64,000 bases of DNA from Cryptomeria japonica (GCF_030272615.1 NC_081406.1:187968391-188032390); one strand, 5' to 3'; numbered from the stretch's first letter, positions 12,101-24,652 are shown. The notes: generated by a model from the letters alone, not told the origin. Made by a program: numbers and translations.

Positions 12101-14574
12101 TATGGATATTTTAGACTCTCTTCCATGTTGATAAACCATGGATGTTTGAGATGATTATTATATTGTTTTGGACCAACAAGTGAGCTGGCCTTGCTGTGAT
12201 GTTATCTTTTATTTGATGACAACATTTGATGACTTGATATGCCTTTGTTTATTGTTGGCCAAGAGGCTCATTTTGCTATATTGAGGTTGTTGTAGCCTTG
12301 CATATGTTGTGAGAGTATGTGTGGAAGTTATTGGTTGCATTGTGTGTTATTCCTTTGTGTTTATTTTGGTTAAGAGCCTCTTGCGATTTATTGTTGGGCC
12401 ATGTTAGGGGGAGTGGGATTCCTTTTGATGACTGGGGTCACAAGAGATAGGCTTGCATGAGGTTCCTTTTAAGGATGCATGAAGGTTAGACCACCAGGGT
12501 ACATTGAAGTTTAACATGATTTGTAAATAAGTGATAACCTAATAATTGATGGGTTGGGTAGCTAGATTAATTAATAAAGATGATAAATTGATTTGAGCCT
12601 CATGACTTAGTCTTAGGGAGGATGTTTTAGGATAAGCATAAGAAGACCATGAAGATGGTAAGGTAATCTCCCTTAGTCTCTCGTAGGCTAAGATGGCTCC
12701 ACATGTCCATCAGGCTAGTGCCTTATGTTATTATGTTTTGAGGATGGCATGTGATGACACTCCACTCTTACATGTGTTCCCATTTATGATTTATGATTAT
12801 GCTTATTGGATGCATTTATGTCTTGATGAGTTTTATGCCTCTGGGAATTTATTCCTGTTGTATTGTGTGATTTCTTCCTTGAGAATCCTTGTGTGGTTAG
12901 TCTCTTTGGTTATAGGTGCTAGCTTAGGTTTAGAGTGTGTGTTGGGACCGTGTTATCTCCTAGCATGGGGGGTGGTTCCTTTGGTTCCACATGGTCAGGT
13001 GGTTGGTGCTTTTTAGCCATTGGGATTTTCTCTTGGATTCTTCTTGTGTGGATGTGGATTCTTCTTCATGATGGACTATGGATGTACCTTGTAGCACATT
13101 TATGTAATGAATAAGATGGAATGTATGTAATGTAATATTCTTGTATATAGTAGACAAATTCTTGCAGTAGAAAGAGCTATGATCATGATGTATTTAATGT
13201 ACTTGTATTTATAAGATGAATTGTAGTTGAGATTAGAATTAAGTCATATTTGTAATGAAACATTAGGGATGTAATTGTACTATTGTAGAGATGTGATCTT
13301 ATGGATCATGGATATAAGTGGATTATGGTTGGAATATAATGGATTTGCATTATGGTTCAATTGTATTATTTCATGGAATGTTTAGAGGCAAGTTAGAATG
13401 TAAAATAATCTTGAAAGAGGAACATTCATAGATTAATAAATGAATATGTTAGAAGATGTTAATTTGATTTAGTAAAGATGAATGATTCATATAGATACAT
13501 TGGTAGAAAGGAAATTATGCATATCATGAGGAATAAGTAATGTTGTAGGTTGCATATCTCATGGTTAGGGAATTGGAATACGATGCATTAAATGAAGATG
13601 AAATATACCTGTCATGTGTGTAGTATGTTATTATGGTGGTGAATTAAGTAATTATGTTGAAGTACCCTAGGGAAAAGTTAATGATGTTATGTTAATTCCG
13701 CTTGCTTTATTTGATGAAATGAGCAATGATGTATGTTTATATTGGTTAATTGGTTAATGAATGTAAATAGATGGAGATGTTATGTGTTGCATTAATTGTT
13801 ATTAGATGTTAATTAAGAATTCTTTTTATCTCCATTTACTTGTTATTGTTTAGTTTCTCTGGGGTATTTTGGCGGGCATTACATATACCCTGTTGTCACA
13901 AGCATTTCATTGCTGCAAATTGATTTTTCATCATCAAAATTTATGGGTTTGTTTCCTTGCTGGTCCTTCTGCTCTTCATTGTTATCATTTACATAACAAA
14001 TGGTAGGAACATTGTGAATTGTTTCGTCCCTACCACTAGTATTGATCCCTTCAATGATTTGCATCATCTCCATGCTCTTAGAATTTGCTTTTTCTTCCTC
14101 AGGAGTTGCTGTAGGAGTAGTCTGATTTGTTGTTTTGGATAATTTATAATGCATCATACTCAGCTGTAGACAAAGCTCATTCGACTCCCTCTCCTTATCT
14201 TCTACAAACTTAATAGCAAGATCGTTGTCCATCAGCAGTTGCAAGTAATCTGTTTTCATCATTTCAAAAGCTTCTTTGATAGTGCCCAACTAAGTATCAG
14301 TGACTCCACTTGTAACTCCCTTGTGTCTATCCTCAACTTGAGTTTTCCAAGTAAGATCGTCAATTTATTTGTGAGATTCATCTGCCCTTATTAATGCTTG
14401 CATAGTTCTCTCCTCTATGGCTACAAATATGTCCTCCACATCTTGCAATGATAAAGGCTTAATTTCAAATTCATCCAAGGAACATGGGCTATCACACATT
14501 AAATTATCTGATTTGTTCTCAATTGTGGAAGCATTATCACTATCGCACTTAATGGAATCTCTAGATGATGCCAT
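9147..14574 (-). pseudogene. Unknown ORF in L1, split by a 4.2-kb LTR insertion
   Basis: One minus-strand frame starts at ATG 14574. It crosses stops at 14365 and just before 14289, runs to 13884, and resumes in phase at 9700 once the solo LTR and one TSD copy are removed. It then stays open to 9147. The first part is acidic and Ser/Asn-rich (starting MASSRDSIKCDSDNAS), followed by a helical, coiled-coil-like stretch around FEMMKTDYLQLLMDNDLA and a Thr/Glu-rich linker. After the LTR it reads ITYELPNLEEVMLQDDDK and then becomes hydrophobic and Phe/Trp-rich below about 9470, which may be read-through of non-coding DNA. I do not recognise the protein. It follows the PDS5-like fragment and may belong to the same captured transcript or to L1. 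Confidence 0.5.
9706..13883 (+). mobile_element. Long solo LTR, about 4.2 kb
   Basis: The sequence opens with TGTAGTGTCC and closes with gggcattaca, and the flanks are tataa (9701-9705) and tatac (13884-13888), a near 5-bp TSD. I see no second LTR copy, primer site or retroviral protein inside, so it reads as one very long LTR left by recombination. The TG...CA ends and length suit a long-LTR gypsy element such as a Tat/Ogre type, but this is inference. It breaks an otherwise continuous reading frame of L1. Minor content: a (GATTAC)3 stretch near 9993-10011 and degenerate GCGC-containing repeats at 11690-11940. The strand is chosen by analogy with TGTAATG-type LTR starts. Confidence 0.65.
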
Positions 14575-14610
14575 GTACTCTTCATGATGTAGTAATAGAA
14601 CAACATTGTG

Positions 14611-14613
<3 letters not shown>

Positions 14614-14679
<66 letters not shown>
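14614..14679. repeat. (TA)n microsatellite
   Basis: Alternating TA runs uninterrupted for about 66 bp just upstream, on the minus strand, of the unknown L1 ORF start. Confidence 0.98.
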
Positions 14680-14682
<3 letters not shown>

Positions 14683-15055
14683 CCAAAGGAGTTCTTCTCT
14701 TCACTAGTTTTATCAATAATAATTTGCAAATCAACAATTAGGAGTTCTGTATACCTCTCACCCGTGGCAACTGATTTTCCTCCATAATATCATCTTTAGC
14801 TGTTTGGGAACTATCAGGCATATTTGTTTTAGCTTGTTCTTCAATAATCAAGGCACCATTAACATTGATAACTTGGTCCTCATCTCTACTTGGCTGCGAT
14901 AGATTTTCCTTCTTATTAACTCCACAATTATGATTTTATGTCCAAGCCTCTTGGCATGTGAAACGAATCTGCTCTCTTCTCATTTCATTCTTCCTCTTTT
15001 TTGGAGATCCTGAAACTTGTAAACCCAAGGAGATTAGTTCCTTTCTAGTCATCTA

Positions 15056-15822
15056 TCCCCTAAACCTTTCAATTTTCTGCTCAATCAACCCTTTGGCAAA
15101 CTTATAAGTACAAGGTGAGAGTACCAGTTCCTCTCTCCAAATAGCTAACAAATCTGATTGTAACTACCTGCAGATATCATCATCCTCATCTAGGATCATG
15201 GACACTATGTCAAAAATATTTGTCTTCACCTTATCTGAATGACATTTTTTGATTTCAACAATAAAGCAATTGAATATTTGAAGAATCAACTCATCACATT
15301 GGAGATCCAACATCAGGACAAATGATCTAGTCCATGCCATAATATCTAATAGTTTAGCCCTCTTACCAAAAGTGAGAGCTTTGACATGACGTAACCCATA
15401 GAAACTATCCACAATTAGCTGTAAAACCTCCTTATATTATCATACTTATAAAGAATTACAAGTGTTGTAATCCTCATAATCTCAGATAAGCAGGTAGTCA
15501 CTGATAACTTAATTTCTTCATTTGGATGTCTAAGTCACTCGAGTTTCTTTAAGGCATCCACTATAGGAGACATAGCCAACTATAACAAATCATGAGGTGA
15601 TTGGTCCACAAGAACCAAACATTCCTCTACCTTATTGAAAGTGTTCGAAACATCATCCCTTGACTGAGAATGTTCACTGAGCTTGCACCTTGCTATATGA
15701 AGTGTTCTAGCCAATTGTTTAATGTCCTCTACTGCCATAGTTTGAACTAAAATCAAGCTTCTTGTAACACCCAAATAGGCTATCCCTGTGCCATGTTGTA
15801 CTAGACTGCCCCTATTTACCAC
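15056..15822 (-). pseudogene. PDS5-like cohesin-associated protein fragment (captured cDNA)
   Basis: Minus-strand translation gives the N-terminal HEAT-repeat part of plant PDS5. In order: VEECLVLVDQSPHDLL, KLSVTTCLSEIMRIT, LIVDSFYGL, FGKRAKLLDI, SFVLMLDLQCDELILQIFN and IVSMILDEDDDI. PDS5 associates with cohesin and regulates sister-chromatid cohesion in the nucleus. The blocks follow each other without intron-sized gaps, as in a cDNA. Frameshifts (near 15425) and in-frame stops make it non-functional. It lies inside L1 in the sense orientation, which suggests transduction of a host transcript by an LTR element. A separate processed-pseudogene insertion is the alternative. Sequence from 15056 down to about 14700 may continue the captured gene but I cannot match it. 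Confidence 0.75.
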
Positions 15823-16191
15823 AATTTTCTTCTCAGGATGAACTTAAGGGATTTAGTCAAACAGTTGTCTCGCATTCACCACTGTAATATGCTGTCCTGC
15901 GTGCTATGACTTCCCTGATCAAACTTGCTGGTGGTATTATGACAAATAGTTGACAGATTATCATTAAAGGACTGATTTTTCAGTCTTTCTATATTGTTTA
16001 TGGGTTTAGTTGTCACCTAGCGCATTTCAATTGTGTAGGGTCTCCTTGATAACACACAGTTTGTATTACAAAACACTAATTAACTAACATAATTTTAAAC
16101 AACATTTGTTGTTCATAGGTGATAAATGAAACCAACAACATTTCAAGAAACATCAATTATTAAACTACAAAAAAGCAGCCAATAGTGCATT

Positions 16192-17628
16192 TGATGCAGA
16201 GTGGGCAACAAGAAGGTAAGAAGACTCAAATCACCCTTTTTAAGCCTAGACAAGGCTTATCTCAACCCACAACTAGGGTTCTACCAACACTCCAACGTAC
16301 TCAATAAACCATAACACTTTCTAAGGAGGGTTAGGGATATTTTTCAAGCAAGGACACTCATCCTATGCCTTTGAGCCAATTTTGAAGACTTCCTATTGCA
16401 CCAGGTCAAGGAACCCCCAATTAGGCCTTTTTCTTGTAGCCTTGTCTAACCAATATTTCTCAAATAATTCAAATTTATTTGAAAGAAACCTAGGAAAAAA
16501 TTACATTTCGGAGTACCCTTTTGGGACTTACATCCAATTCCAAGAGATGGAGTGATAACCTTTCTTCAGAACCCCTAAGAACCTATTGGGTTGGTAGACC
16601 TAATAGACCTAATTAGGTCTATTTTCCAAAGCAACTACTTAAGAATGGAGTTGCAGAATCTAACTCACCACTCAAGAATGTTCCTCAGGTGTCTAATGAA
16701 CCAAAACCACCCTTAAATCTGTTCTCAAACTCTCCTTAGGTGACTGTTCTCTCATTCCTCCTCAAGGCTAGGCTAAACACATGGTTTTGTTTAACCTAGG
16801 TTATGGTGGAAACCTCACCAAAAATCAGTCCCAGATTCCACCCCCTTGGAATCACAATATACACACCCTCAACCTAAATTTACCAAAGGGCCGATGAGTT
16901 CCTAAATAGGATTTGCAGGTTAGGGTCATGTTTTTGGTGAAACTTTATGTACCGGGTCCTTGAGTGACAATTTTTGATAAATTGCCTGCAACTTGCTCCA
17001 GACTCCACCAATTCGAGTCAGACCACTTGCATTTGAACCTGCACTCACACCACAAGCCAACCAATTCAAAACTTCATGCCAACCAATTCTCTATTAGATC
17101 GTACAGTACAAAAAACTAGTGAAAATGGGCAAAATCTGAGTTTTTGTTTATTCAAACCACCAACTTCTTACATTTATCATCCAACCAACTCATCAGTGAT
17201 CTCTAAGGCACAAATAGGCCTTCCCCTAATGGATACAACTAATTTTCAATTTGTTAGGATCGTTGGAACTTCTTTGCCAATCGGTGGGGAAATGTTGCTT
17301 AGTAACTTTTGCAACTTTTTACATCTTTTGAGAACTTTTCAATTTTGATATTCCAAAGTCCCTAATAGACTTGTAGACCAATCCTAAGCCTAAAAAAACT
17401 TAGGGGTCAACTTATAAACATACCTCCTACCCTAGATAAACCCATGGTCAGAGTTGGTCACTAGGTTTATAAATGACCTAGGCCCAACTGACCTTACAAG
17501 AGGTTATTTATTATATTCATTGTTCCAAAGATCCGCACTGATTCAAAAAAACCATTCTAGGGTGTAGGACCATCTACCAACACACAAACAAAAAAAAACA
17601 TCAAAAACCCAAGAGGTGCCCTGCACCA
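16192..17628 (-). repeat. Chromovirus 3' LTR
   Basis: It pairs with 28927-30363 and has the same length of 1,437 bp. The polypurine-like aaccagggagta precedes it on the minus strand. Confidence 0.92.
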
Positions 17629-17640
17629 TACTCCCTGGTT
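17629..17640 (-). other. Chromovirus polypurine tract
   Basis: aaccagggagta on the minus strand directly precedes the 3' LTR. It is weak as a purine run but correctly placed. Confidence 0.5.
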
Positions 17641-17650
17641 TAGAAAAAAC

Positions 17651-18900
17651 TCAAGTCTCTTGAGTTGGCAAAGCTGGAACCTTGCATCCAATCTTCTTCA
17701 AAGCCTGCTCTGTCATCCAAGTTACATCTTCTAAGGGTTTGTCCTTCCATTGGACCAGGTACTCATAATAAGTATGCCTCCTTGTTTTTTTACTCACCCT
17801 CCTGTCAAGTACATGCTCAACTATAAGCTTAGGCTGCTTAGGTAGGTTTTGTAACATCTCTTCCCTGTTGGAATCTTCTGAACCTGCATCACACACATCA
17901 ATAACATGAACTTTATATGCATAGATATCTGAAACATTGAAAGTATTAGAGAGATCAATGTCCGGTGGGAGATCAATCTTGTAGGCATTGCTGCCACACT
18001 TTTGAATGATCTTAAAAGGGCCTATCTTCTTCATCATCAACTTGGTGTATTTCTCCTTAGGGAGTCTCTCCTTCTTGAGACAAATCATCACCATATCTCC
18101 AACCTTAAATTGGAAATATCTCCTTTTCTTATCTGCTGCATGCTTGTACTTATCTGAGGTTTGTTCTAACCTATCCTTGACTTGTTGATGGATATCCCTC
18201 ATTATTTCTGCAAATTCCTTTGCTTGTGCACTTCTTTTGTCTAAATCTTTGACATCTCTTAGCTCCAATACACCTCTAGGGTGTGATCCATACACTATCC
18301 CAAAGGGATTGTGACCAGTTCTTCTATTCACTGAGTCATTACAAGAAAATTCTGCTTGAGGAAGTATTGAATCCCATGTAGTCCCTTGATCCTTAGTCAG
18401 ACACCTTAATAGGTTTCTAAGTGACCTATTGATAACCTCAGTCTGTCCATCAGATTGGGGATGATAGGTTGATGAGAATGACAAATTGGTACCCAACTTT
18501 CTCTAAAGAGTTCGCCAAAAATATCCAAGAAACTTAGAATCCCTATTTGAGATAATTGATAGTGGCAAACCATGCAATCTTACAACCTCCTTGAAGAATA
18601 TACTTGCTATATGGGATGCATCATGTGTGGTTTTACAAGGTAGAAAGTGAGCCATTTTGGGAAATCTGTCAACAACTACATAGATGCTATCATGACCCTG
18701 TTTAGTCTTTCGAAGTCCTAATACAAAGTCCATGCTGACTGAATCCCATGGCTTGCTTGGTATGGGTAAAGGATTATACAAAACTACATTTGAACTGCTA
18801 CCCTTGGCCCTCTGACAAATCACACAACCTTCCACATACTTTCTAATCCCAGTCTGCATCTTAGGCCAAAAATAGAATCTCTTAACCAACTCAAGGGTCT
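17651..18900 (-). pseudogene. Chromovirus integrase with C-terminal chromodomain
   Basis: The end of the HHCC zinc finger (CVICQRAKG) is followed by the core with MDFVLGLRK, VVVDRFPKMAHF, HGLPLSIISNRDSKF and YHPQSDGQTEVINRSL. This gives D-D-E residues apart from substitutions such as SN for SD. A stop near 18500 interrupts it. The C-terminal part has the IGPFKIIQKCGSNAYKIDLP module and a chromodomain around EHVLDRRVSKKTRR and YLVQWKDKPLEDVTW. In chromoviruses the chromodomain directs integration to particular chromatin. Confidence 0.93.
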
Positions 18901-19141
18901 TGTCAATTCAAAAATGACCTGACAATCCTCCATAATGCTTTTCTTTCACAATTTTTCCCTCATGGAATCTTTAGGAATGCAAAGTTGACTTCCCTTGAAA
19001 AGTAGACCTTCCTGCAAAATACAATCTGAGAACTCATTGTATGTACTTGTCACCCTTTTCCTGACATACTTGGTATGCTTCTTGGAAATCCTCATCTCCT
19101 TGGTACATATCCTTCATGTAATTAATGCCTATGCTGTCCAA

Positions 19142-19609
19142 CTAAATCTCTTTTACTTTCAAGTTCCTCCTACTAAGGGCATCAACTACCTTATTTTCTA
19201 CTCTTTTCTTGTGCTTGATGGTGAAAGTGAAAGCTTGAAGGTATTCCATCCACTCCATCTGTTGGTGATTCAACTTGTCCTTCCTATTCAAGAAACTCAG
19301 AGCATGGTTATCCGTATAGACTACAAATTCCTTTGGCAACAAATCATGCCTCCATTTCCTCAAGGATTGGACCATTGCATACATCTCTAAGTCATAGGTT
19401 GAGTATTTTTGTTTAGCCTCATTCAATTTTTCACTAAAGAAGGCTATTGGTCTACCTTCTTGGCTCAAGACTCCCCCTACTACCTTGTTACTTGCATCAC
19501 ATTCTATGGTGCAAACCTTATGAAAACCAGGTAAAACCAATATAGGTTGTTCTGATGCCCTCCTTTTTAAATACTCAAAGGGCTTGTCTACTTCACTAGT
19601 CCATACAAA
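19142..19609 (-). pseudogene. Chromovirus RNase H
   Basis: It is in the same frame as RT. Motifs are TIECDASNKVVGGVLSQ, IAFFSEKLNEAKQKYSTYDLE, VYTDNHALSFL and VVDALSRR. The catalytic Asp/Glu positions look retained. A stop at 19142 separates it from the integrase, with further stops before 18900. Confidence 0.93.
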
Positions 19610-20385
19610 CTAACATTTTCTACCCCCCTTAATAGTATCAATCATAGGTGCACATACACCACTAAAATTCTTAATAAACTTCCTATAGAAGCTTGCAAGA
19701 CCATGAAAACTCTTTACCTCACTTGCATTTCTAGTTGTAGGCCAATTGAGGATTGCTTCCACCTTGGATGGGTCCATCTTGAGATTGCTCTTGGATATTG
19801 CAAAACCAAGAAACACCAACTCTTCTTGCAAGAAGACACACTTCTCCAAATTGATCTTCAACTGTTCTTCATTCAACCTTTTCAATACCAAATCCAAGTG
19901 TGTTAGATGCTCATCCCTATCTTTGCTAAAAATTAGAATATCATCTAAGTACACAACAACAAAATGATTGATAAAAGGTTTCAAGACTTCATTCATGAGT
20001 CTCATGAATGTACTAAGGGAATTTGAGAGGCCAAATGGCATAACTAGCCATTCATAAAGTCCTTCATTTATTTTGAAGGCTATCTTCCACTCATCTCCCT
20101 CTCTTATCCCAATTTGATGGTAACCGCTCTTCAAATCAACCTTAGAGTAGTACTTGGCTCCTGCTAGACAGTCCATCAAGTCCTCTATCTGAGGCATAGG
20201 GAACCTATACCTGATTGTGATCTTATTTATGGATCTAGAGTCCATACATAATTTCCATGTACCTTCTTTATTAGGGGCCAATAGTGTAGGGACAACACAA
20301 GGGCTAATGCTCTTCCTTATGAATCCCTTTTCTAGCAACTCATGTACTTGCCTTGCAAGTTCTTCATTTTGATCAGGGGTCAATT
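19610..20385 (-). pseudogene. Chromovirus reverse transcriptase
   Basis: Gypsy RT motifs appear in order: [20 protein letters not shown], then [40 protein letters not shown] and the catalytic [12 protein letters not shown], then VFLGFAIS. The YLDD active site is intact. The frame ends at TAG 19610, followed in phase by RNase H, so the stop is a point mutation of a longer Pol. Confidence 0.95.
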
Positions 20386-21192
20386 TGTTAGGATTCCCAC
20401 AGATACTGAGAGGGGGGGGGGGGTGAATTAGTATCTAACCAGTAATGAGTATTTCTTAATTTGAAACATGCAGAACATAAAATAGTAGTATACCGGTATG
20501 CAAGAATTAATACAATAAATAGAATCAAAAACATCCACATGAAAATAACACCATAACACAAGATGTTTAATGAGGAAACCCGGTGTGGGAAAAACCTCGG
20601 TGGGATTTGTGACCCACAATATTCACTCACTGGCCAATAAGAGAATATTACTTACAATAGGGGCCTGCACATACAGGAAGGCCAAGTGCCTAGAGCTCAC
20701 TACTCAATGAGAAGTCACATTGACCTACAATGAGGATTATACTAATCCAATGACTTGTATTGCTTTACAATAGCATCTCCAATGCCAGATTCAGTACCGG
20801 TTCTAACTCTGTTCTTTACATATACCCTTGACCTATAATTCGCACATTAGGTCTACCTAATAATTTTCTTTATGCTCGCTACATTACCTCACTAAATGTC
20901 TACAATGATCTCCTTTATATACAAGAGTCATTTTACAATTTGCCAAGTCGGCTTACAATAATAAACAAAATATTACATATCAAAAATCCTGTCGACCTCT
21001 ATGCTGGTATACATCTTTTCTTCTGTGCCGGTGCCGGTGTAGAGTGATCTTGTTGATGCCGGTGCACTGTCTTACCTATGTAATGCTTTGCCGGTATGAT
21101 GTCTTGCCGGTGCCATAGGATTGCAAGGTTGCCATCAATGACAAAACCTTCAATCACATACAATGTCTCATTGGAGTGTCCATATGCCAACA
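20386..21192 (-). repeat. NA-1 3' LTR
   Basis: It is 807 bp and reads TGTTGGCATATGG to CCTAACA on the minus strand. It contains a G/C homopolymer run of about 10-14 bp at 20409-20422 and the ggtttttcccacaccgggtt block. Confidence 0.92.
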
Positions 21193-21205
21193 ATCTCCCC
21201 CTTTG
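21193..21205 (-). other. NA-1 polypurine tract
   Basis: CAAAGGGGGAGAT on the minus strand directly precedes the 3' LTR and is identical to the copia tract at 54133-54145. Confidence 0.85.
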
Positions 21206-21424
21206 GCATTGATGGCAACACTCATGAGAAATTTCAAAAAGTGTGCAAAATGTGTAGTCCAAAATTTTTTTACCAAAAAGAATGTTTACCAAAAATATGA
21301 AGGGCTCCCCCTGAGCATATGATTCCTGTCTTTGAACTTTCTCATCCTACTACTCCCCCTTTGGCATCAATGACAAAGGTTGTCAAGATGTTAGTAGAGT
21401 TTGTAGTTACATCTGTCCATATCC

Positions 21425-24400
21425 TCAACCCTGTAGTTGGGTAGTTATTATCTGAAAAAGATCGCCAAAAATTAAGTTTATACTATCCATAAACTTTTTG
21501 CTATCTTTTATTGCTGTTTCAGTCCTCTTCACAGTACTGGTGAGATACTGCAATTGCTCTACCAGTGTTTTACTTCCCTGTGCTAATGCCTCTGAGATTT
21601 CCTTCCGCAGAGATGCTAGATAGTCCAATCTTGGACTCAGTTTAGATCTCAAGTGTTTTGCCTTGTTTATTATTCTCTCTTTCTCTCTTTCTTGTTTAAG
21701 CAATTCTTCCTCAAAATTTGCTAACTTATCTTCAAAAACAGATAGTGAATTCGATGAGTTGACAAAATTGTCTGCAAGCTTATTTATCTCATCCCGTGTC
21801 TTGCTTATTTTCTTGTCAATATCTACAGTCAAGAAGTTTGTTTTGCATGTGTCTTTATACAGATTTTTATACTCTTTCAACAAACTACATAGTTCCGGTA
21901 GAAGTGTGTCAAAGTCTCTGTTACACTTCTTTATTTCTTCATCAAAGAATTTCTATTTCTCCTTTTCTACCATGTCCTTTACTGATTCTTCCTTTATTTT
22001 CTCAATATTTCCAGAAATGTATTTACATAATGTATCCAATTGTCCTAAATAATCTTTATTATCTATATTACAATCAGGAGCAATTATTTTCAAAATTGGT
22101 ATTGAATCATCTATTGCTTTATAAGCTTGTGAACTGCAGTCAGTTATTTTCTTAATTAATTCAAGTAATACCTCAGTCACATTAGTTGACTTGAATGTTG
22201 ATGATGATCCAAGAGTCTGAGTGCCGGTGGAAATAATCATACTTGTATTGACCTTTGGCAGGTCAGTTTGTGTTTGCATTTCTTTTAGCACTAGTTTTCC
22301 TGCTTCATTGCTTACTGGTGGCATTGTTTCCTTGTGAGCCCGTTCCGGAGCCTTTAGCTCTATTGGTTTCTTTGTTTGTACCTCAGATTCCATCTTTTTC
22401 CCTGTATCCTCCACTGGTTGCTCTGTATCTCCTGTTACCAGAGGCTCTTTAGCCATATCTGACTTTTCAGTTGCATCTTTATCAACTGTTATGTTGATCT
22501 TTTGGGTATCAACATTTACAGTGTATAGGACTTCAGGATTTGGATTGCTATCCTCTACATCCATGCTTTCTGTTGCCAGTTGGTCTTCAATGGTTGTAAT
22601 TTTCACAGGTGGAGGTAGCTTGTCTTTAACCTTTATGCTTGGAGGTCCACCAACTTTGCCTTTCCCTTTGTCCTTATCCTTCTGATATACCTTAATAGGC
22701 TTGGGATTCCTGTATTCTTCTTGTTTTTCCTTTTCAACCAAGAATATGTCCCAACCATCTTTTGTTTCCTCTGTAACTTCTATAACTCTTCCCGCCATCA
22801 GTGAAATATGCCGGTGTGCAGTGGAGAAAACTGTCCGGTTTGCCTGAGCAATCAGATCATCAATTTCCTTTGGAGAGTTTACCGGATATACAACAAGTAG
22901 TTTTTCTATTTTTATTTTCTTGTCTAATTCAATCACTCCTTGTCTTCTGGCCTTAAGTCTTTTGTACAAATCATTAGGAATTTCATTGATTACTTCCATC
23001 AAAAACTTTTTGTACATGTCCATATGCAATATTACACTTTCCTCAACTTTCCCTTTCTCATCAACAGATAGAGTGTCATAAATTTTCCCTATGTTTTTCA
23101 GTTTTCCTTCCTCTGTGATCTCATTTAGCAATATGTCTAGAGGTGCCAAGTCAGTTTTTGTCTTTTTATTTTTCTTAGGAGTTAGCTTCTTTTTAGGTGT
23201 GACCTTTCTGACTGGAGATCTCATAGCTTGTTGCTTCTACCTTGTCCTTCTAGGTGAAGGAGTGGTTGCTGGTGAGGGATCTCTTTTCCTAAAAACTCTT
23301 TTAAAGGTTGCTGGCATGTCACCTTCCGAAGAAGTACCTACCGGTGATAGATGAGCTTCAGGTTGTGGGGCTGCCAACTCATCTTTTGTTATGCTAGTTT
23401 TCTTTAATACATCTTCCTTAATGGCCTTTGCTTATCTGGATCAGTTCCTCACAAATGCCTCTACCTTCTTCACTCTTTTCTTGGATTGTATTTGGCTTTC
23501 TATGGTTTCAGCACTACCAAATACTTCTTCCTTAGGTTCTTTGGGGGCTTCCAGAAGTGCTTTGGCATAAGTTTCAACTATGTGGTCATCTGTCTCATAG
23601 CCCATTTCGGTTACCCAGATTGTCCTTGGGATGGCTGCTTCCATCCATATTTCATCCTTTTTAATAACAAAGCATATATCATCTTTGTATTTATCTACAA
23701 TTTTATGAGATAACCTTATCCTTTTCTTCATTTTTGTCTTCAGTGCTTGGAAAAAGTCATGAATGTTGTTTTCCTTGTTCTCACCCATGGAATTAAACAG
23801 TTATGTCAATTGCTTTCCTATCAGTATGTCATATCCTAGTTCTTTATATCCTATACCGGGAACCTATTTTGTTATATGAAGCATTAGGCATACTAACAGA
23901 TTTCCAAATCTGGAAGTTCCTTTCTTATCCTTCTTTATCTTTCCAAGGTTGTCTATCAGTTCATCCTTTAACCATTCACATATGTCAATTTTTGTATTGT
24001 CTGTTATCATATAATAAGCACTCTTAATGCATAAACTTGAAACTGAGTTAAGTCTATTAGCATGAGTGGCTTTGTAACCTAATATCATGCTTATTAATCT
24101 CACATTTGTATCCTTTACATCGTTAACCCTTAGAGATCTCTTATCAAATGTTGCACCTATTAGGTCTATGACTAAATCATTTGAAACCTTCTTGTTTTTG
24201 TCTAGTCTTTTACCGGTGGCCGGTAACCCTGTGATAGTCTTTACGACTTCCTTGGTGATCCTATGAATTGCATCTAACTAGAAAAATTCTCCATGAACTC
24301 TGCTTAACACTATCCTAATCACATCCTTAGGAAATTCAGGGATGCAAAGGATTTCTGTGAATCCTAGGGTTTCAATAATCTTGTGTTCAGCTTTAACATT

Positions 24401-24652
24401 GCCGGTATCATCACATATCTTGGTTTTATACATGGTTTTGATTTCCTCGTCTCCTAACTCTTCAATGTTGCAGTGGATGTACATTCTAGGGTCTTCAACA
24501 TATGCAACACCTTTAGGGATTTGAGAAAATGCACCTAAGGTATCATCCTTCTTTGCTATTTCAGGGACTAATTGAAATACGGGCCTAGGTCTTTTGATTA
24601 CTTCCACAACAGTAGGGTTTGCTATGTATTCAATTGCAGAGGTGGATGCCAT
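21425..24652 (-). pseudogene. NA-1 ORF2: long unknown protein, about 1,076 codons
   Basis: One minus-strand frame runs from ATG 24652 to 21425 with about seven stops and no frameshift seen. The N-terminal part (MASTSAIEYIANP...) contains FPKDVIRIVLSRVHGEFF, IHRITKEVVKTITGLPATG and FGNLLVCLMLHI. The middle has MKKRIRLSHKIVDKYKDDI and a Lys/Pro-rich basic patch (VRKVTPKKKLTPKKNKK). A Pro/Thr/Glu-rich linker follows, then a coiled-coil C-terminus. Corresponding blocks lie in the same order in NA-2 ORF2. I know no function. It may be related to poorly characterised plant-transposon or envelope-like ORFs, but no viral-enzyme motif or clear membrane segment is seen. Confidence 0.75.

Noticed and set aside
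20401-20422. Poly-G run as a separate regulatory site
   Set aside because: It is the variable homopolymer inside the NA-1 LTR and recurs in the other LTRs at the same position.
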